Of a stretch of DNA of 64,000 nt, positions 7,829 to 16,110 are shown piece by piece. The notes under the pieces are model-generated. The model saw only the letters and a list, made by a program, of their open reading frames with translations. It searched no databases and was not told where the DNA came from. How positions within the stretch are numbered: position 1 is the first letter of the stretch; each line of letters opens with the position of its first letter. Origin of the DNA: Planctomycetota bacterium (GTDB lineage Bacteria; Planctomycetota; Phycisphaerae; Phycisphaerales; UBA1924); assembly GCA_023432465.1 (NCBI GenBank), contig JAEYUO010000042.1, positions 1 through 64,000 of the forward strand. Reading direction: 5' to 3'. A program made the position numbers and the translations under genes.

Positions 7829-8809
7829 TCAGGCGTCCGCGGAGATGAGGCGCGATCCGGCGGGGATCGGCCGGCCGCGGGCGAAGGAGGCCCAATCCAT
7901 CGGGCGCTTGCCTGCGGGCTGGAGTTCGATGATTTCCAGCGTGGTGTGGTTTGCACAGGATATCACGCCGCGGGATGGGTCGAGAATGGTGCCGGATTCA
8001 TGGCGGGCATCGGGAGTGGTGGGTGAGCCGACCCGGACGCGAAGGAGTTTGAGGGGGATGGGCGTTGCGCCTGGGGCGGTGTGGAGCTCGGTGGTCACGC
8101 CGGGCCACGGGGTGAGGGCGTGGACCTGGCGGCGGAGGAAGTCGGCGGGCTGGTGGAAGTCGATCAGGCCGTCGGACTTGCTGAGCTTGGTGGCGATGGT
8201 GACGAGGGACTCATCCTGATGGCGGGCGGAGAGGCTGCCCGCGGCGTGCTGCGCGAGGACGCGCTCGATGAGTGCGGGGCCTTCTTCGGCGAGCGCGTCG
8301 TGGAGCTCACCCGCGGTGATGAGGGGATCGATTGCGAGGGGCGGATCGGTCTGGGCGAGGATGAGCCCGGCATCCATGCGGTCGGCGAGGGTGATGATGG
8401 AGTTGCCGGTGAATGTGTCACCGCTGAGGATCGCAGCGTTGATCGGGGCTGCGCCGCGCCAGCGTGGGAGGAGCGAGGCGTGGAGATTGATGGCGAAGGC
8501 GTTCTCGAGGAGGCGGGGGGAGAGTTTCTGGCCGAAGGCGATGACAACAAAGACGGGATGCACGCCGGCGAGTCGGTGGACCTCGACGATGACCTCGGGG
8601 GCGTTGACTTTGGGTGGTTTGAGAACCGGGGTCTGCGGGAGGTGCTCGGCGGCCCACGCGGCGATGGGTGTGGGCGTGAGGCGGCCGCCACGGCCGGCGG
8701 GTTTGTCGGGCTGGGTGACGATCGCGGCGATTTCGTGGGACGTCGAGGCCGCGAGGTGTGCGAGCGTGGGGAGACCGAAAGCTCCGGAGCCGAAGAAGAC
8801 GAGCCGCAT
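7829..8809 (-). CDS. fmt: Methionyl-tRNA formyltransferase
   Basis: 326 residues, the usual family length. It formylates Met-tRNA(fMet) with 10-formyl-tetrahydrofolate. The N-terminal Rossmann start is MRLVFFGSGAFGLPTL, the formyltransferase signature is HASLLPRWRGAAPI with the catalytic Asn/His/Asp region (AINLHASLLP, DRMDAGLIL), and a C-terminal barrel domain binds the tRNA. It lies downstream of def, as in many bacteria, but has its own TACACT box 7 bases before the ATG, so it can be transcribed separately as a nearly leaderless mRNA. Confidence 0.95.
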   Translation of the reverse strand: MRLVFFGSGAFGLPTLAHLAASTSHEIAAIVTQPDKPAGRGGRLTPTPIAAWAAEHLPQTPVLKPPKVNAPEVIVEVHRLAGVHPVFVVIAFGQKLSPRLLENAFAINLHASLLPRWRGAAPINAAILSGDTFTGNSIITLADRMDAGLILAQTDPPLAIDPLITAGELHDALAEEGPALIERVLAQHAAGSLSARHQDESLVTIATKLSKSDGLIDFHQPADFLRRQVHALTPWPGVTTELHTAPGATPIPLKLLRVRVGSPTTPDARHESGTILDPSRGVISCANHTTLEIIELQPAGKRPMDWASFARGRPIPAGSRLISADA

Positions 8810-8816
8810 CGTGGCG

Positions 8817-8822
8817 AGTGTA
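8817..8822 (-). promoter_or_regulatory. -10 element TACACT of fmt; predicted leaderless start
   Basis: On the minus strand TACACT is followed by 7 bases and then the fmt ATG (8809). The element lies in the 22-base gap between the def stop and fmt. No Shine-Dalgarno is present. Confidence 0.5.
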
Positions 8823-8831
8823 GAGGACGAG

Positions 8832-9389
8832 TCAGCGGGATGCGGAGCGTTCGAGCTCGCGGATGGCGGAACGGTTCTTGAGGCGGGAGATCTGCGTCAT
8901 CTTGTCGAGGATGAGCACGCCGTCGAGGTGGTCGGTCTCGTGTTGCCAGCAGCGGGCGAGGAGGCCGGCGGCGGTGTGCGTGAAGGTGCGGCCGTCGAGG
9001 CCGGTGGCGGTGATGGTGATGGTGGAGGGGCGGAGGACCTCGCCGAGGATCTCGGGAAGGGAGAGACACCCCTCGCTCAGGGCTTCCATTGGGCCGGAGG
9101 GGTTGGAGAGGACCGGGTTGATGTAGACCCGCACCTGGGTCATCGCATCGGGTGGATTCTTCGATGCGGAGCGTTTGTCGCTCTCGGGGACATAGGCGAC
9201 GAACATTCGCCAGGGGAGGCCGACCTGCGGAGCGGCGAGGCCGATTCCCTCGGCCTCGTGCATCAGCTCGATCATCCGGAGCGCGACCGCGCGGACCTCA
9301 TCGGTGACCGCGGCGAGGGGATGGGCCTTGGTGCGGAGGACCTCGTCGGGGTAGGTCCGGATTTCCAGGGAAGCGGGGTCCACAGTCAT
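8832..9389 (-). CDS. def: Peptide deformylase
   Basis: 185 residues. It removes the N-formyl group from new proteins and is a metalloenzyme. All three signature motifs are present: GIGLAAPQVG (residues about 48-57), EGCLSLP (about 107-113) and QHETDHLDG (HExxH, about 149-157). Cys and the two His bind the metal. It is divergent from the TPR gene, and its start codon is 6 bases after a TACCGT box, so it probably makes a leaderless mRNA. With fmt it forms the formylation/deformylation pair. Confidence 0.96.
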   Translation of the reverse strand: MTVDPASLEIRTYPDEVLRTKAHPLAAVTDEVRAVALRMIELMHEAEGIGLAAPQVGLPWRMFVAYVPESDKRSASKNPPDAMTQVRVYINPVLSNPSGPMEALSEGCLSLPEILGEVLRPSTITITATGLDGRTFTHTAAGLLARCWQHETDHLDGVLILDKMTQISRLKNRSAIRELERSASR

Positions 9390-9395
9390 GTGGAA

Positions 9396-9401
9396 ACGGT
9401 A
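9396..9401 (-). promoter_or_regulatory. -10 element TACCGT of def; predicted leaderless start
   Basis: Minus-strand TACCGT, 6 bases, then the ATG at 9389. The spacing is identical to those at mnmA, alaS and the Uma2 gene. Confidence 0.5.
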
Positions 9402-9495
9402 GGGGCGGGATGCGTGGATCGGTTTGGTGGTGGGGTGCGTATGAGCAGAGCGGGGATGGAGAGGCGTGGCCGGAGGAGTTCACAGCGGTGTTTGA

Positions 9496-9525
9496 TTGAC
9501 GGTCCGGCACAAAAGCCGGTAGGAT
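9496..9525 (+). promoter_or_regulatory. Sigma-70-type promoter of the TPR-kdsB unit
   Basis: TTGACG (9496-9501), 18-base spacer, TAGGAT (9520-9525). This is the clearest two-box promoter in the window, about 43 bases before the proposed start codon. Confidence 0.6.
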
Positions 9526-9567
9526 TGCGTCCGGCCCGGCGTGATGGGGGGACAGAAGGAGCGGTCA

Positions 9568-11130
9568 TTGGGTTGGTTTGGAAAGAAGAAACAGGAAACC
9601 CAGCCCGAGGACAAGGGCGCTGCGCCCGGCGCGAACGGATCGGCGGGTGGTGAAGCAAAGAGTTCGGCTTCCGGGACTGGGGCGCCGGAGGGGGGCGGGT
9701 ACTCGCCTGACAAGGCGGAGAAGTTCTTTGACCGCGCGCAGGGCCTGCACGATGCGACGAACTATGGGTACTCGATGCAGCTCTGGCTGGGGGGGCTGCG
9801 GCAGGACCCGACGAGCATGAAGGGGCTGGAGGGGTTTGTGCGGTCGGCGCTGGCGTACTCGGCGGAGAACAAGAAGGGGCCGGCGAAGGACATCGTCAAG
9901 ATGTTCTCGGGCGGGAAGTCGGACCTTGATCGCTATCTGTATGACCTGCTGATGTGGGGGTGCAAGTTCACGGATGCGGGGCTGGGGATCCGCGCGATGA
10001 CCAGCGCATCGAAGCTCGGGCTCGCCGAGCCGGCGGTGTGGATCGCGGACCGCGCGGCGGGGGCGGCCTCGCAGGAGAAGCGGCCGCGGGTGGAGTATCT
10101 CGTCGCCGCGCTGGATGTGTTCGAGAAGTTCGCCCGGTATGACAAGGCAGTGGTTGTCGGAGAGGCGGCGGTGCGGATCGCCCCGCAGGACGGCAAGCTG
10201 GCGACACGGGTGAAGAACCTGTCGGCCGAGTCGACGATGTCCAGGGGCGGGTTCGACAAGACCGGGGAGGCGGGCGGATTCCGGCAGAACATCCGCAACA
10301 CGCAGAAGCAGCAGGACCTGGAGGATGAGGACAAGGTCGGCAAGACGGAAGAGACGCTCGATCGGCTGATCGAGAAGTCGCTGCGCGAGTATGAGGCGAA
10401 CCCGACGGATCGCCCGACCATCAACAAGTACGGCAAGTTCCTGCTGGAGCGGGGAAAGCCGGAGGATGAAGAGGCAGCACACCGGCTCTTTACCGCGGCG
10501 TTCGAGGTGACCAAGGAGTTCCGGTACAAGGAACAGGCCGAGCGGATCCGCATCGTCCAGGCGCGGCGGCGCGTGATGAAGCTGAAGGCTGCGGCGGAGG
10601 CGGCGGGATCGGATGAGTCGGCGCGTGAGGAGTTCCGCCGGGCGCGGCAGGAGCTTCGCGAGCGGGAGATGGCCTCGCTGGAGGACCAGGTCGCCGCGTA
10701 CCCGACCGACCTGATCAAGAAGTATGAGCTGGGCAAGGCGTACTACTCACTGCAGCGGTATGACCAGGCGGTGGGGATGTTCCAGGAGGCGAAGGCGGAC
10801 CCCAAGCACCGGTCGAAGGTGCTGAACCTGCTGGGCCTGTCGTTCCTGCATATGGATGGGTTCACCGATGAGGCGATCGAGACGCTGCGGCAGGCTCTTG
10901 ATTCGCACGACACGCACACGGACGATGTGGGCATGGAGCTTCGGTACGGATTGATGCAGGCACTGGGAACGCGGGCGCGGGAGAACAACGACCTCGCCGA
11001 TGCGGAAGAGGCGTACAAGCTGGCCGCGGGCATCACGATCCAGAAGATCGATTACAAGGATGTGCGGAAGCACCGCGATGATCTGAAAGCGCTGATCGCG
11101 CAGATCAAGTCGGGCGGGGGCGGCGGATGA
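9568..11130 (+). CDS. Tetratricopeptide repeat protein
   Basis: 520 residues. A charged, low-complexity N-terminus (residues 1-50) is followed by helical repeats. TPR-like units are seen around residues 55-110, 140-215 and especially 385-500 (KKYELGKAYYSLQRYDQAVGMFQEAK and the units after it). A coiled, Arg/Glu-rich helix links the two halves (about 320-375). I chose the TTG at 9568 because AAGGAG ends 6 bases before it and the product begins MGWFGKKKQ. GTG 9541 or ATG 9544 would place the Shine-Dalgarno inside the gene. It overlaps kdsB by 4 bases. It probably acts as a protein-binding scaffold; partners are unknown. Confidence 0.8.
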   Translation: MGWFGKKKQETQPEDKGAAPGANGSAGGEAKSSASGTGAPEGGGYSPDKAEKFFDRAQGLHDATNYGYSMQLWLGGLRQDPTSMKGLEGFVRSALAYSAENKKGPAKDIVKMFSGGKSDLDRYLYDLLMWGCKFTDAGLGIRAMTSASKLGLAEPAVWIADRAAGAASQEKRPRVEYLVAALDVFEKFARYDKAVVVGEAAVRIAPQDGKLATRVKNLSAESTMSRGGFDKTGEAGGFRQNIRNTQKQQDLEDEDKVGKTEETLDRLIEKSLREYEANPTDRPTINKYGKFLLERGKPEDEEAAHRLFTAAFEVTKEFRYKEQAERIRIVQARRRVMKLKAAAEAAGSDESAREEFRRARQELREREMASLEDQVAAYPTDLIKKYELGKAYYSLQRYDQAVGMFQEAKADPKHRSKVLNLLGLSFLHMDGFTDEAIETLRQALDSHDTHTDDVGMELRYGLMQALGTRARENNDLADAEEAYKLAAGITIQKIDYKDVRKHRDDLKALIAQIKSGGGGG

Positions 11131-11921
11131 GCAGCGTTGCCGGCGCGGAGGTGGTGGCGATCATCCCCGCGAGGCTGGGCTCGACGCGGTTTCCCGGCAA
11201 AGTGCTGGCGGACCGGACGGGCAAGCCGCTGATTCAGCACGTGTGGGAATCGACGAAGCGGGCGGGCAGCCTGTCGCGGGTGGTGATTGCGACGGACGAT
11301 GAGCGCGTGATGACGGTCGCACGGGGCTTTGGCGCGGAAGCCGTGATGACCAGCACCGAGCACCCAAACGGGACGAGCCGACTGGCGGAGGCAGCGACGA
11401 AGTTGGGCCTGGCGGCGGATGCGATCGTGGTGAACGTGCAGGGGGATGAGCCGGAGCTGGACCCATCGGTGATTGATGACGCGGTGGGGGCACTGGTGAG
11501 GGGCGAGGCGGGAAGGGGCGCGGGGGCGGCGATCGCGACGGCGGCGACGGTGATGGGTGCGGGCGAGCGGGCGGATGATCCGAACGTGGTGAAGGTGGTG
11601 CTGTCGCGGGATGGGTTTGCGCTGTATTTCTCGAGGTCGCGGATCCCGTTTGATCGGGATGGGAGTGGAGGTGGTGGGGGGGAGGTCGCGCGGTGCCTGC
11701 GGCACATCGGCCTGTATGTGTATCGCCGGGCGACGCTGGAGCGGTACGCGGCGATGGCGCTGACGCCGCTGGAGCAGGCGGAGAAGCTGGAGCAGCTTCG
11801 GGCTCTGGAGAACGGGCTGCGAATCGCGGTGGCGATCGTGCGTCCGGAGGCGACCGGGGGCGGGGGGATCGACACGCCGGAGCAGTACGAGGCGTTTGTC
11901 AGGCGGGTATCGGTGAAGTAG
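11127..11921 (+). CDS. kdsB: 3-deoxy-manno-octulosonate cytidylyltransferase
   Basis: 264 residues. It activates Kdo as CMP-Kdo for lipopolysaccharide, which implies an LPS-type outer membrane. The nucleotide-binding start is IIPARLGSTRFPGKVL; then IATDDERV, the metal-binding NVQGDEPEL, and YFSRSRIPFDR. The C-terminal LEQLRALENG and GIDTPEQYE segments are typical. It starts within the stop of the TPR gene (ATGA), so the two are coupled. Confidence 0.95.
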   Translation: MSSVAGAEVVAIIPARLGSTRFPGKVLADRTGKPLIQHVWESTKRAGSLSRVVIATDDERVMTVARGFGAEAVMTSTEHPNGTSRLAEAATKLGLAADAIVVNVQGDEPELDPSVIDDAVGALVRGEAGRGAGAAIATAATVMGAGERADDPNVVKVVLSRDGFALYFSRSRIPFDRDGSGGGGGEVARCLRHIGLYVYRRATLERYAAMALTPLEQAEKLEQLRALENGLRIAVAIVRPEATGGGGIDTPEQYEAFVRRVSVK

Positions 11922-11975
11922 TTCAACGCGAAGGCGCGGAGGACGCTGGGGCATTATGTGACCGAACATGCGGCG

Positions 11976-11981
11976 TACACT
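11976..11981 (+). promoter_or_regulatory. -10 element TACACT of alaS; predicted leaderless start
   Basis: TACACT ends 6 bases before the ATG at 11988. There is no Shine-Dalgarno. The element lies in the 66-base gap after kdsB, so alaS can be transcribed on its own. Confidence 0.5.
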
Positions 11982-11987
11982 CCGCCC

Positions 11988-14900
11988 ATGAACTGGCCAG
12001 TCGCACGCGTTCGGTCCACCTTCGTTGACTACTTCGTGAAGCAGCACGCGCACAGGTTCGTGGCTTCATCGCCGGTGGTGCCGCACGATGACCCGACGCT
12101 GCTGTTCACCAACGCGGGGATGAACCAGTTCAAGCCGCTGTTCCTGGGGCGTGCGGAGCCGGGCTCGCCGCTGTTTGGTCTGAAGCGAGCGGCGAACAGC
12201 CAGAAGTGCATCCGTGCGGGCGGGAAGCACAACGACCTGGATGATGTCGGCAAGGACACGTACCACCATACCTTCTTCGAGATGCTCGGGAACTGGTCGT
12301 TCGGCGACTACTTCAAGAAGGAAGCCGTCGAGTGGTCGTGGGACCTGCTGACGCGGGTGTATGGGCTGCCCCCGGCCGCGCTGTACGCGACGTACTTTGG
12401 CGGGAACGCCGCGGCGGGGCTTGAGCCGGATCTTGAGACGAAGGCTCTTTGGGAGAAGTTCCTGCCGCCGGAGCGGGTGATTCCCGGGAACATGAAGGAC
12501 AACTTCTGGGAGATGGGGGAGACGGGGCCGTGCGGGCCGTGCACGGAGATCCATGTCGATCGCCTGACGGCGATGGGCCTTGAGAACCGGATGGTCGCGG
12601 ACAAGGTGAACGCGAGCGATCCCGATGTCATTGAGATCTGGAACAACGTGTTCATTCAGTTCAACCGCGAAGAGGGCGGGAAGCTGACGACGCTGCCCGC
12701 CAAGCACGTTGACACCGGCATGGGGCTGGAGCGGCTGACGAGCATTCTGCAGAACAAGCGCTCGAACTACGACACCGATGTGTTCATGCCGATCTTCGCG
12801 GCGATCGAGCGGCTGACGGGGGCGAAGCCGTACATGGGCAAGCTCGGCGCGGCGGATGTCGGGAACGTGGACACGGCGTATCGCGTGATCGCGGACCACA
12901 TCCGGACGCTGACGTTCGCGATCACGGATGGCGCGGTGCCCAGCAATGAAGGCCGCGGCTTTGTGCTGCGGGCGATTCTGCGGCGCGCGGTGCGGTATGG
13001 GCGGCAGACGCTGGGGGCGAAGCCGGGGTTCTTCGCGCAGCTGGTGCCGACGGTCGTCGAGAGCTTCGGGGAGTTCTTCCCGGAGCTTCGGAAGAACCCG
13101 GCGCGGGTGGTGGAGATCGTGCGGGAGGAAGAGGAGAGCTTCGGGCGGACGCTGGATCGGGGGATCGGACTGTTCGAGCACGCTGGCATAGCGGCGATGA
13201 AACGAGGGAAGCTTCGTCCTACGCCCGTGGAAAGACGATGGAGTTTCCATTCGATGGATTCAGCCATCGAGATCGAGCAACGCAAGGGGGATCACTGGGA
13301 GAAGGTCGAGGGCATACTTCTCAATACAGCTTTCTTTCCCGCATTCTGGGAAAAGAACTTTGTAAGCCAACCGATAATCTCAGGCGATGATGCCTTCAAG
13401 CTGCACGACACGTACGGCTTCCCGATCGGCATGACCGTGCAGATGGCCGAAGAGCGCGGCATGACGGTTGATGTCGCGGGGTACGAAAAGCTGATGGAGG
13501 AGGCGAAGGACAAGGCCCGCGCGGGATCGGGCGGGAAGTTCGCCGCGGAGGGTGGGGGCGCGGCGACGCTGCCTCCCGATGCGCTGGCGCGGCTGGCTGG
13601 CGCGCTGGGTGTGAGCAAGACGGAGGACCTCGACAAGTTTCATGGGCGGTCGATCCGCGCGACGGTGAAGGCAATCTGGAACGGGCAGAACTTTGATGAG
13701 CGTGCGCACGCGGCGCACGGGCGGACGAGCGTGATCGGGGTTGTGCTGGACAAGACGAACTTCTATGCGGAGATGGGCGGGCAGGAGGCGGACCACGGCC
13801 GGATCATCGTGAGCCGCGAGGCGCGGACGCATCACAACGATCAGCACGAGGGCGGGGAGTTCCGCGTTGAGGATGTGCGGACTTTCGGCGGATTTGTGTT
13901 GCACATCGGGCACGTGCTGCGTGGCGAGATCGCGGTTGGGGATGATGTTCAGTTGACGCTGGATTCGCAGCGGCGGGCGGGCGTGGCGGCGAACCACACG
14001 GCGACGCATCTGCTGAACCTCGGCTTGCGGCAGGTGCTCGGCGAGGGCGTGGAGCAGAAAGGCTCGCTGGTTGCGCAGGACCGGTTGCGGTTCGACTTCT
14101 CGCACGGAAAGGCGGTCGCGGCGGAGGAGCTTGGGAAGGTGGAGGCGATCGTTCGGGACCGGATCAGCAAGGACCTGCCGGTGTTCGCGGACACCGCGCC
14201 GCTGTTTGTTGCGAAGCAGGTGGAGGGGCTGCGGGCGGTGTTCGGCGAGGCGTATCCGGACCCGGTGCGGGTGGTTTCGATCGGCGCGCCGATCGCCGCG
14301 CTGCTCGACAACCCGAAGGATGCGAAATGGCGGGAGTTCTCGATGGAGTTCTGCGGCGGGACGCACGTGGAGCGGACGGGGCAGATCCACCATTTCGCGC
14401 TGGTCGGAGAGGAAGCGGTCGCCAAGGGGGTCCGGCGCGTTGTCGCGATGACCGGTGTGCCCGCGATGGCGGCGATCCAGGCCGCGGACAACTTGGCGCA
14501 GCGGATCACCGCGGCGGGGAAACTCGGCGAGGCGGAGCTTGGCGCGGCGGTGATCGAGATCGGCGGCGAGATCGACCAGATGACGCTGCCGGCCGCGCGG
14601 AAGTTTGCGCTGCGGGGCGAGCTTGCGAAGCTCCAGGACCGGGTGAAGGAAGCAAACAAGCAGGCATCGGCCGCGCGGGCGGGCGAAGCAGCGGGAATCG
14701 CGAGGCAGATCGGTCAGGCCGCGGCGGCGTCGCTTGATGAGTTTGTCATCAACACGATCGAGGTGGGCGATGATCGCAAGGCTCTGCAGGCGGCGGTGAA
14801 CACGGTGGTGCAGCTGTGCCCGAAGAAGGCGGTGATGCTGGTGTCGCCGGATGTCGAGGGGAACAAGATCGCGATCCTCGCGGTCGTGCCGGAGGCGCTG

Positions 14901-15068
14901 ATCAAGCGTGGCCTGAAGGCCGGGGACTGGGTGAAGGCCGCGGCGGAGGCGTGCGGCGGCAAGGGCGGCGGGAAGCCCGACAACGCGCAGGGCGGGGGCG
15001 CGGATGTGTCGAAGCTGAAGGAGACGCTGAGCGCGGCGAGGACGTTCGCCGCGAGAGCGATCGCGTGA
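11988..15068 (+). CDS. alaS: Alanyl-tRNA synthetase
   Basis: 1026 residues against a usual length near 875. It charges tRNA-Ala and edits mischarged Ser and Gly. The class II catalytic core is at the N-terminus (FTNAGMNQFKP, HHTFFEMLGNWSFGDYFK, MGETGPCGPCTEIH). The editing-domain zinc site is ANHTATH plus CGGTHVERTGQI. A C-Ala-like coiled region and a Gly-rich domain close the protein. Between the core and DAFKLHDTYGFP is an extra segment of roughly 65 residues (about 398-463) encoded by DNA of about 50% GC (13201-13380), against 67% in a flanking sample. I start at ATG 11988; GTG 11958 would add a non-family leader and lies upstream of the -10 box. Confidence 0.95.
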   Translation: MNWPVARVRSTFVDYFVKQHAHRFVASSPVVPHDDPTLLFTNAGMNQFKPLFLGRAEPGSPLFGLKRAANSQKCIRAGGKHNDLDDVGKDTYHHTFFEMLGNWSFGDYFKKEAVEWSWDLLTRVYGLPPAALYATYFGGNAAAGLEPDLETKALWEKFLPPERVIPGNMKDNFWEMGETGPCGPCTEIHVDRLTAMGLENRMVADKVNASDPDVIEIWNNVFIQFNREEGGKLTTLPAKHVDTGMGLERLTSILQNKRSNYDTDVFMPIFAAIERLTGAKPYMGKLGAADVGNVDTAYRVIADHIRTLTFAITDGAVPSNEGRGFVLRAILRRAVRYGRQTLGAKPGFFAQLVPTVVESFGEFFPELRKNPARVVEIVREEEESFGRTLDRGIGLFEHAGIAAMKRGKLRPTPVERRWSFHSMDSAIEIEQRKGDHWEKVEGILLNTAFFPAFWEKNFVSQPIISGDDAFKLHDTYGFPIGMTVQMAEERGMTVDVAGYEKLMEEAKDKARAGSGGKFAAEGGGAATLPPDALARLAGALGVSKTEDLDKFHGRSIRATVKAIWNGQNFDERAHAAHGRTSVIGVVLDKTNFYAEMGGQEADHGRIIVSREARTHHNDQHEGGEFRVEDVRTFGGFVLHIGHVLRGEIAVGDDVQLTLDSQRRAGVAANHTATHLLNLGLRQVLGEGVEQKGSLVAQDRLRFDFSHGKAVAAEELGKVEAIVRDRISKDLPVFADTAPLFVAKQVEGLRAVFGEAYPDPVRVVSIGAPIAALLDNPKDAKWREFSMEFCGGTHVERTGQIHHFALVGEEAVAKGVRRVVAMTGVPAMAAIQAADNLAQRITAAGKLGEAELGAAVIEIGGEIDQMTLPAARKFALRGELAKLQDRVKEANKQASAARAGEAAGIARQIGQAAAASLDEFVINTIEVGDDRKALQAAVNTVVQLCPKKAVMLVSPDVEGNKIAILAVVPEALIKRGLKAGDWVKAAAEACGGKGGGKPDNAQGGGADVSKLKETLSAARTFAARAIA

Positions 15069-15071
15069 GCC

Positions 15072-15527
15072 ATGAGTGAGCAGCGGCCGACAGCACCGAG
15101 GGACGAGCCGGATGATGCCGCGGGTGAGGCTGGCGCGGGAGGTCTGCCGGATCGAGTGGAGGACTTACCGGGCTGGCGAGAGCCGCCGAAGGCACCGGAG
15201 ATTCCCGAGGTTCTGAGGCGGCCGGTGGATCACCCATCCCTGAAACGGGCGGGCGGGCAGGTGCCGTCGACGATGACGTCGCTCTCGGAGGCAGGGAAGG
15301 CCTGGGGGATGGCGCTGGATTTTGTGGCAACCGTGATCGTGGGGATGCTGCTGGGCTGGCTGCTGGCCAAGTGGCTTGGTCATGCCCCTGCGTTCATCCT
15401 GGGAGGGCTGGCGGTGGGGCTGGTGTCGGCGTTCGTGCGGATCGTCCGGGCGACGCAGCGGGCGGAGAAGCGGGAAGCCGAGGCGAGGGAGGCCGCGAGG
15501 AAGGGGAGGGGCGACCGGGCGCGGTGA
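15072..15527 (+). CDS. atpZ: AtpZ/AtpI-like ATP synthase-associated membrane protein
   Basis: 151 residues. A soluble acidic N-terminal half (about 1-75) precedes two membrane helices (about 85-105 FVATVIVGMLLGWLLAKWLG and 108-125 AFILGGLAVGLVSAFVRIV) and a basic C-terminal tail. This hairpin pattern with the Gly-rich second helix fits the AtpZ family found at the head of atp operons, proposed to help c-ring assembly or Mg/Ca transport. It starts 3 bases after alaS and lies upstream of a second small membrane gene and atpB. Confidence 0.75.
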   Translation: MSEQRPTAPRDEPDDAAGEAGAGGLPDRVEDLPGWREPPKAPEIPEVLRRPVDHPSLKRAGGQVPSTMTSLSEAGKAWGMALDFVATVIVGMLLGWLLAKWLGHAPAFILGGLAVGLVSAFVRIVRATQRAEKREAEAREAARKGRGDRAR

Positions 15528-15658
15528 ATGGGAGAGGAGCGGGGCGCGTGAGCCCTCGCCGAATGGGGTGCCGCGGGCTATCCTTGTGCCCCTCGGACGG
15601 GCCGATCGGATACGAACATCCGCCGGATCTGGTCTCGACGGAAGCGTGTGGAGTAGGG

Positions 15659-16108
15659 ATGATGTCGGGCAACGCCATGCAACCGCCTCGAGCCGCGTAC
15701 GCGGGCCTGATGGGCCTCGCGTCGGTGGTGTCGGCGGTGGCGGCGTATGCGGTGGCGGTGATGCTCGGGGGCGATGCACGCGCGGCGGGGTTTGCGGGGG
15801 CGGTGGTTGCGGGGGGATCGCTGGCGAGCTTTCTGCCGGCGCTGATCCAGTCGCGGAGCGGCGCGGCGGGGTTCGGGATGCTGATTTTCGGGGCGTCGAT
15901 CGCCCGCATCTTCGTTCTGATGATCGCGGTGCTGGCGATTGACAACGCCGGCACGGTGGAACGTCGCCCGTTTGTGCTGGGCGTGCTTGTCGGGGCCGCG
16001 ATCACACTGATCATCGAGACCGTCTCGGCGGTCATCATTCTCAAGAAACTCGATCGCGCCGGGGCCCATCGCGCCGGCGCGAGCAACACCTCTCCGGAGC
16101 ACGTCTGA
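15659..16108 (+). CDS. atpI: ATP synthase subunit I-like membrane protein
   Basis: 149 residues with four predicted membrane helices (residues about 10-35, 38-58, 68-92, 100-127), immediately upstream of atpB. Position, size and topology match ATP synthase protein I, an assembly factor for the c-ring. Sequence similarity is always weak in this family, so the call rests partly on context. ATG 15659 follows GGAG by 5 bases; ATG 15662 is also possible. The gap of about 130 bases from atpZ has a plausible but unproven -10 (TATCCT near 15579). Confidence 0.65.
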   Translation: MMSGNAMQPPRAAYAGLMGLASVVSAVAAYAVAVMLGGDARAAGFAGAVVAGGSLASFLPALIQSRSGAAGFGMLIFGASIARIFVLMIAVLAIDNAGTVERRPFVLGVLVGAAITLIIETVSAVIILKKLDRAGAHRAGASNTSPEHV

Positions 16109-16110
16109 GC

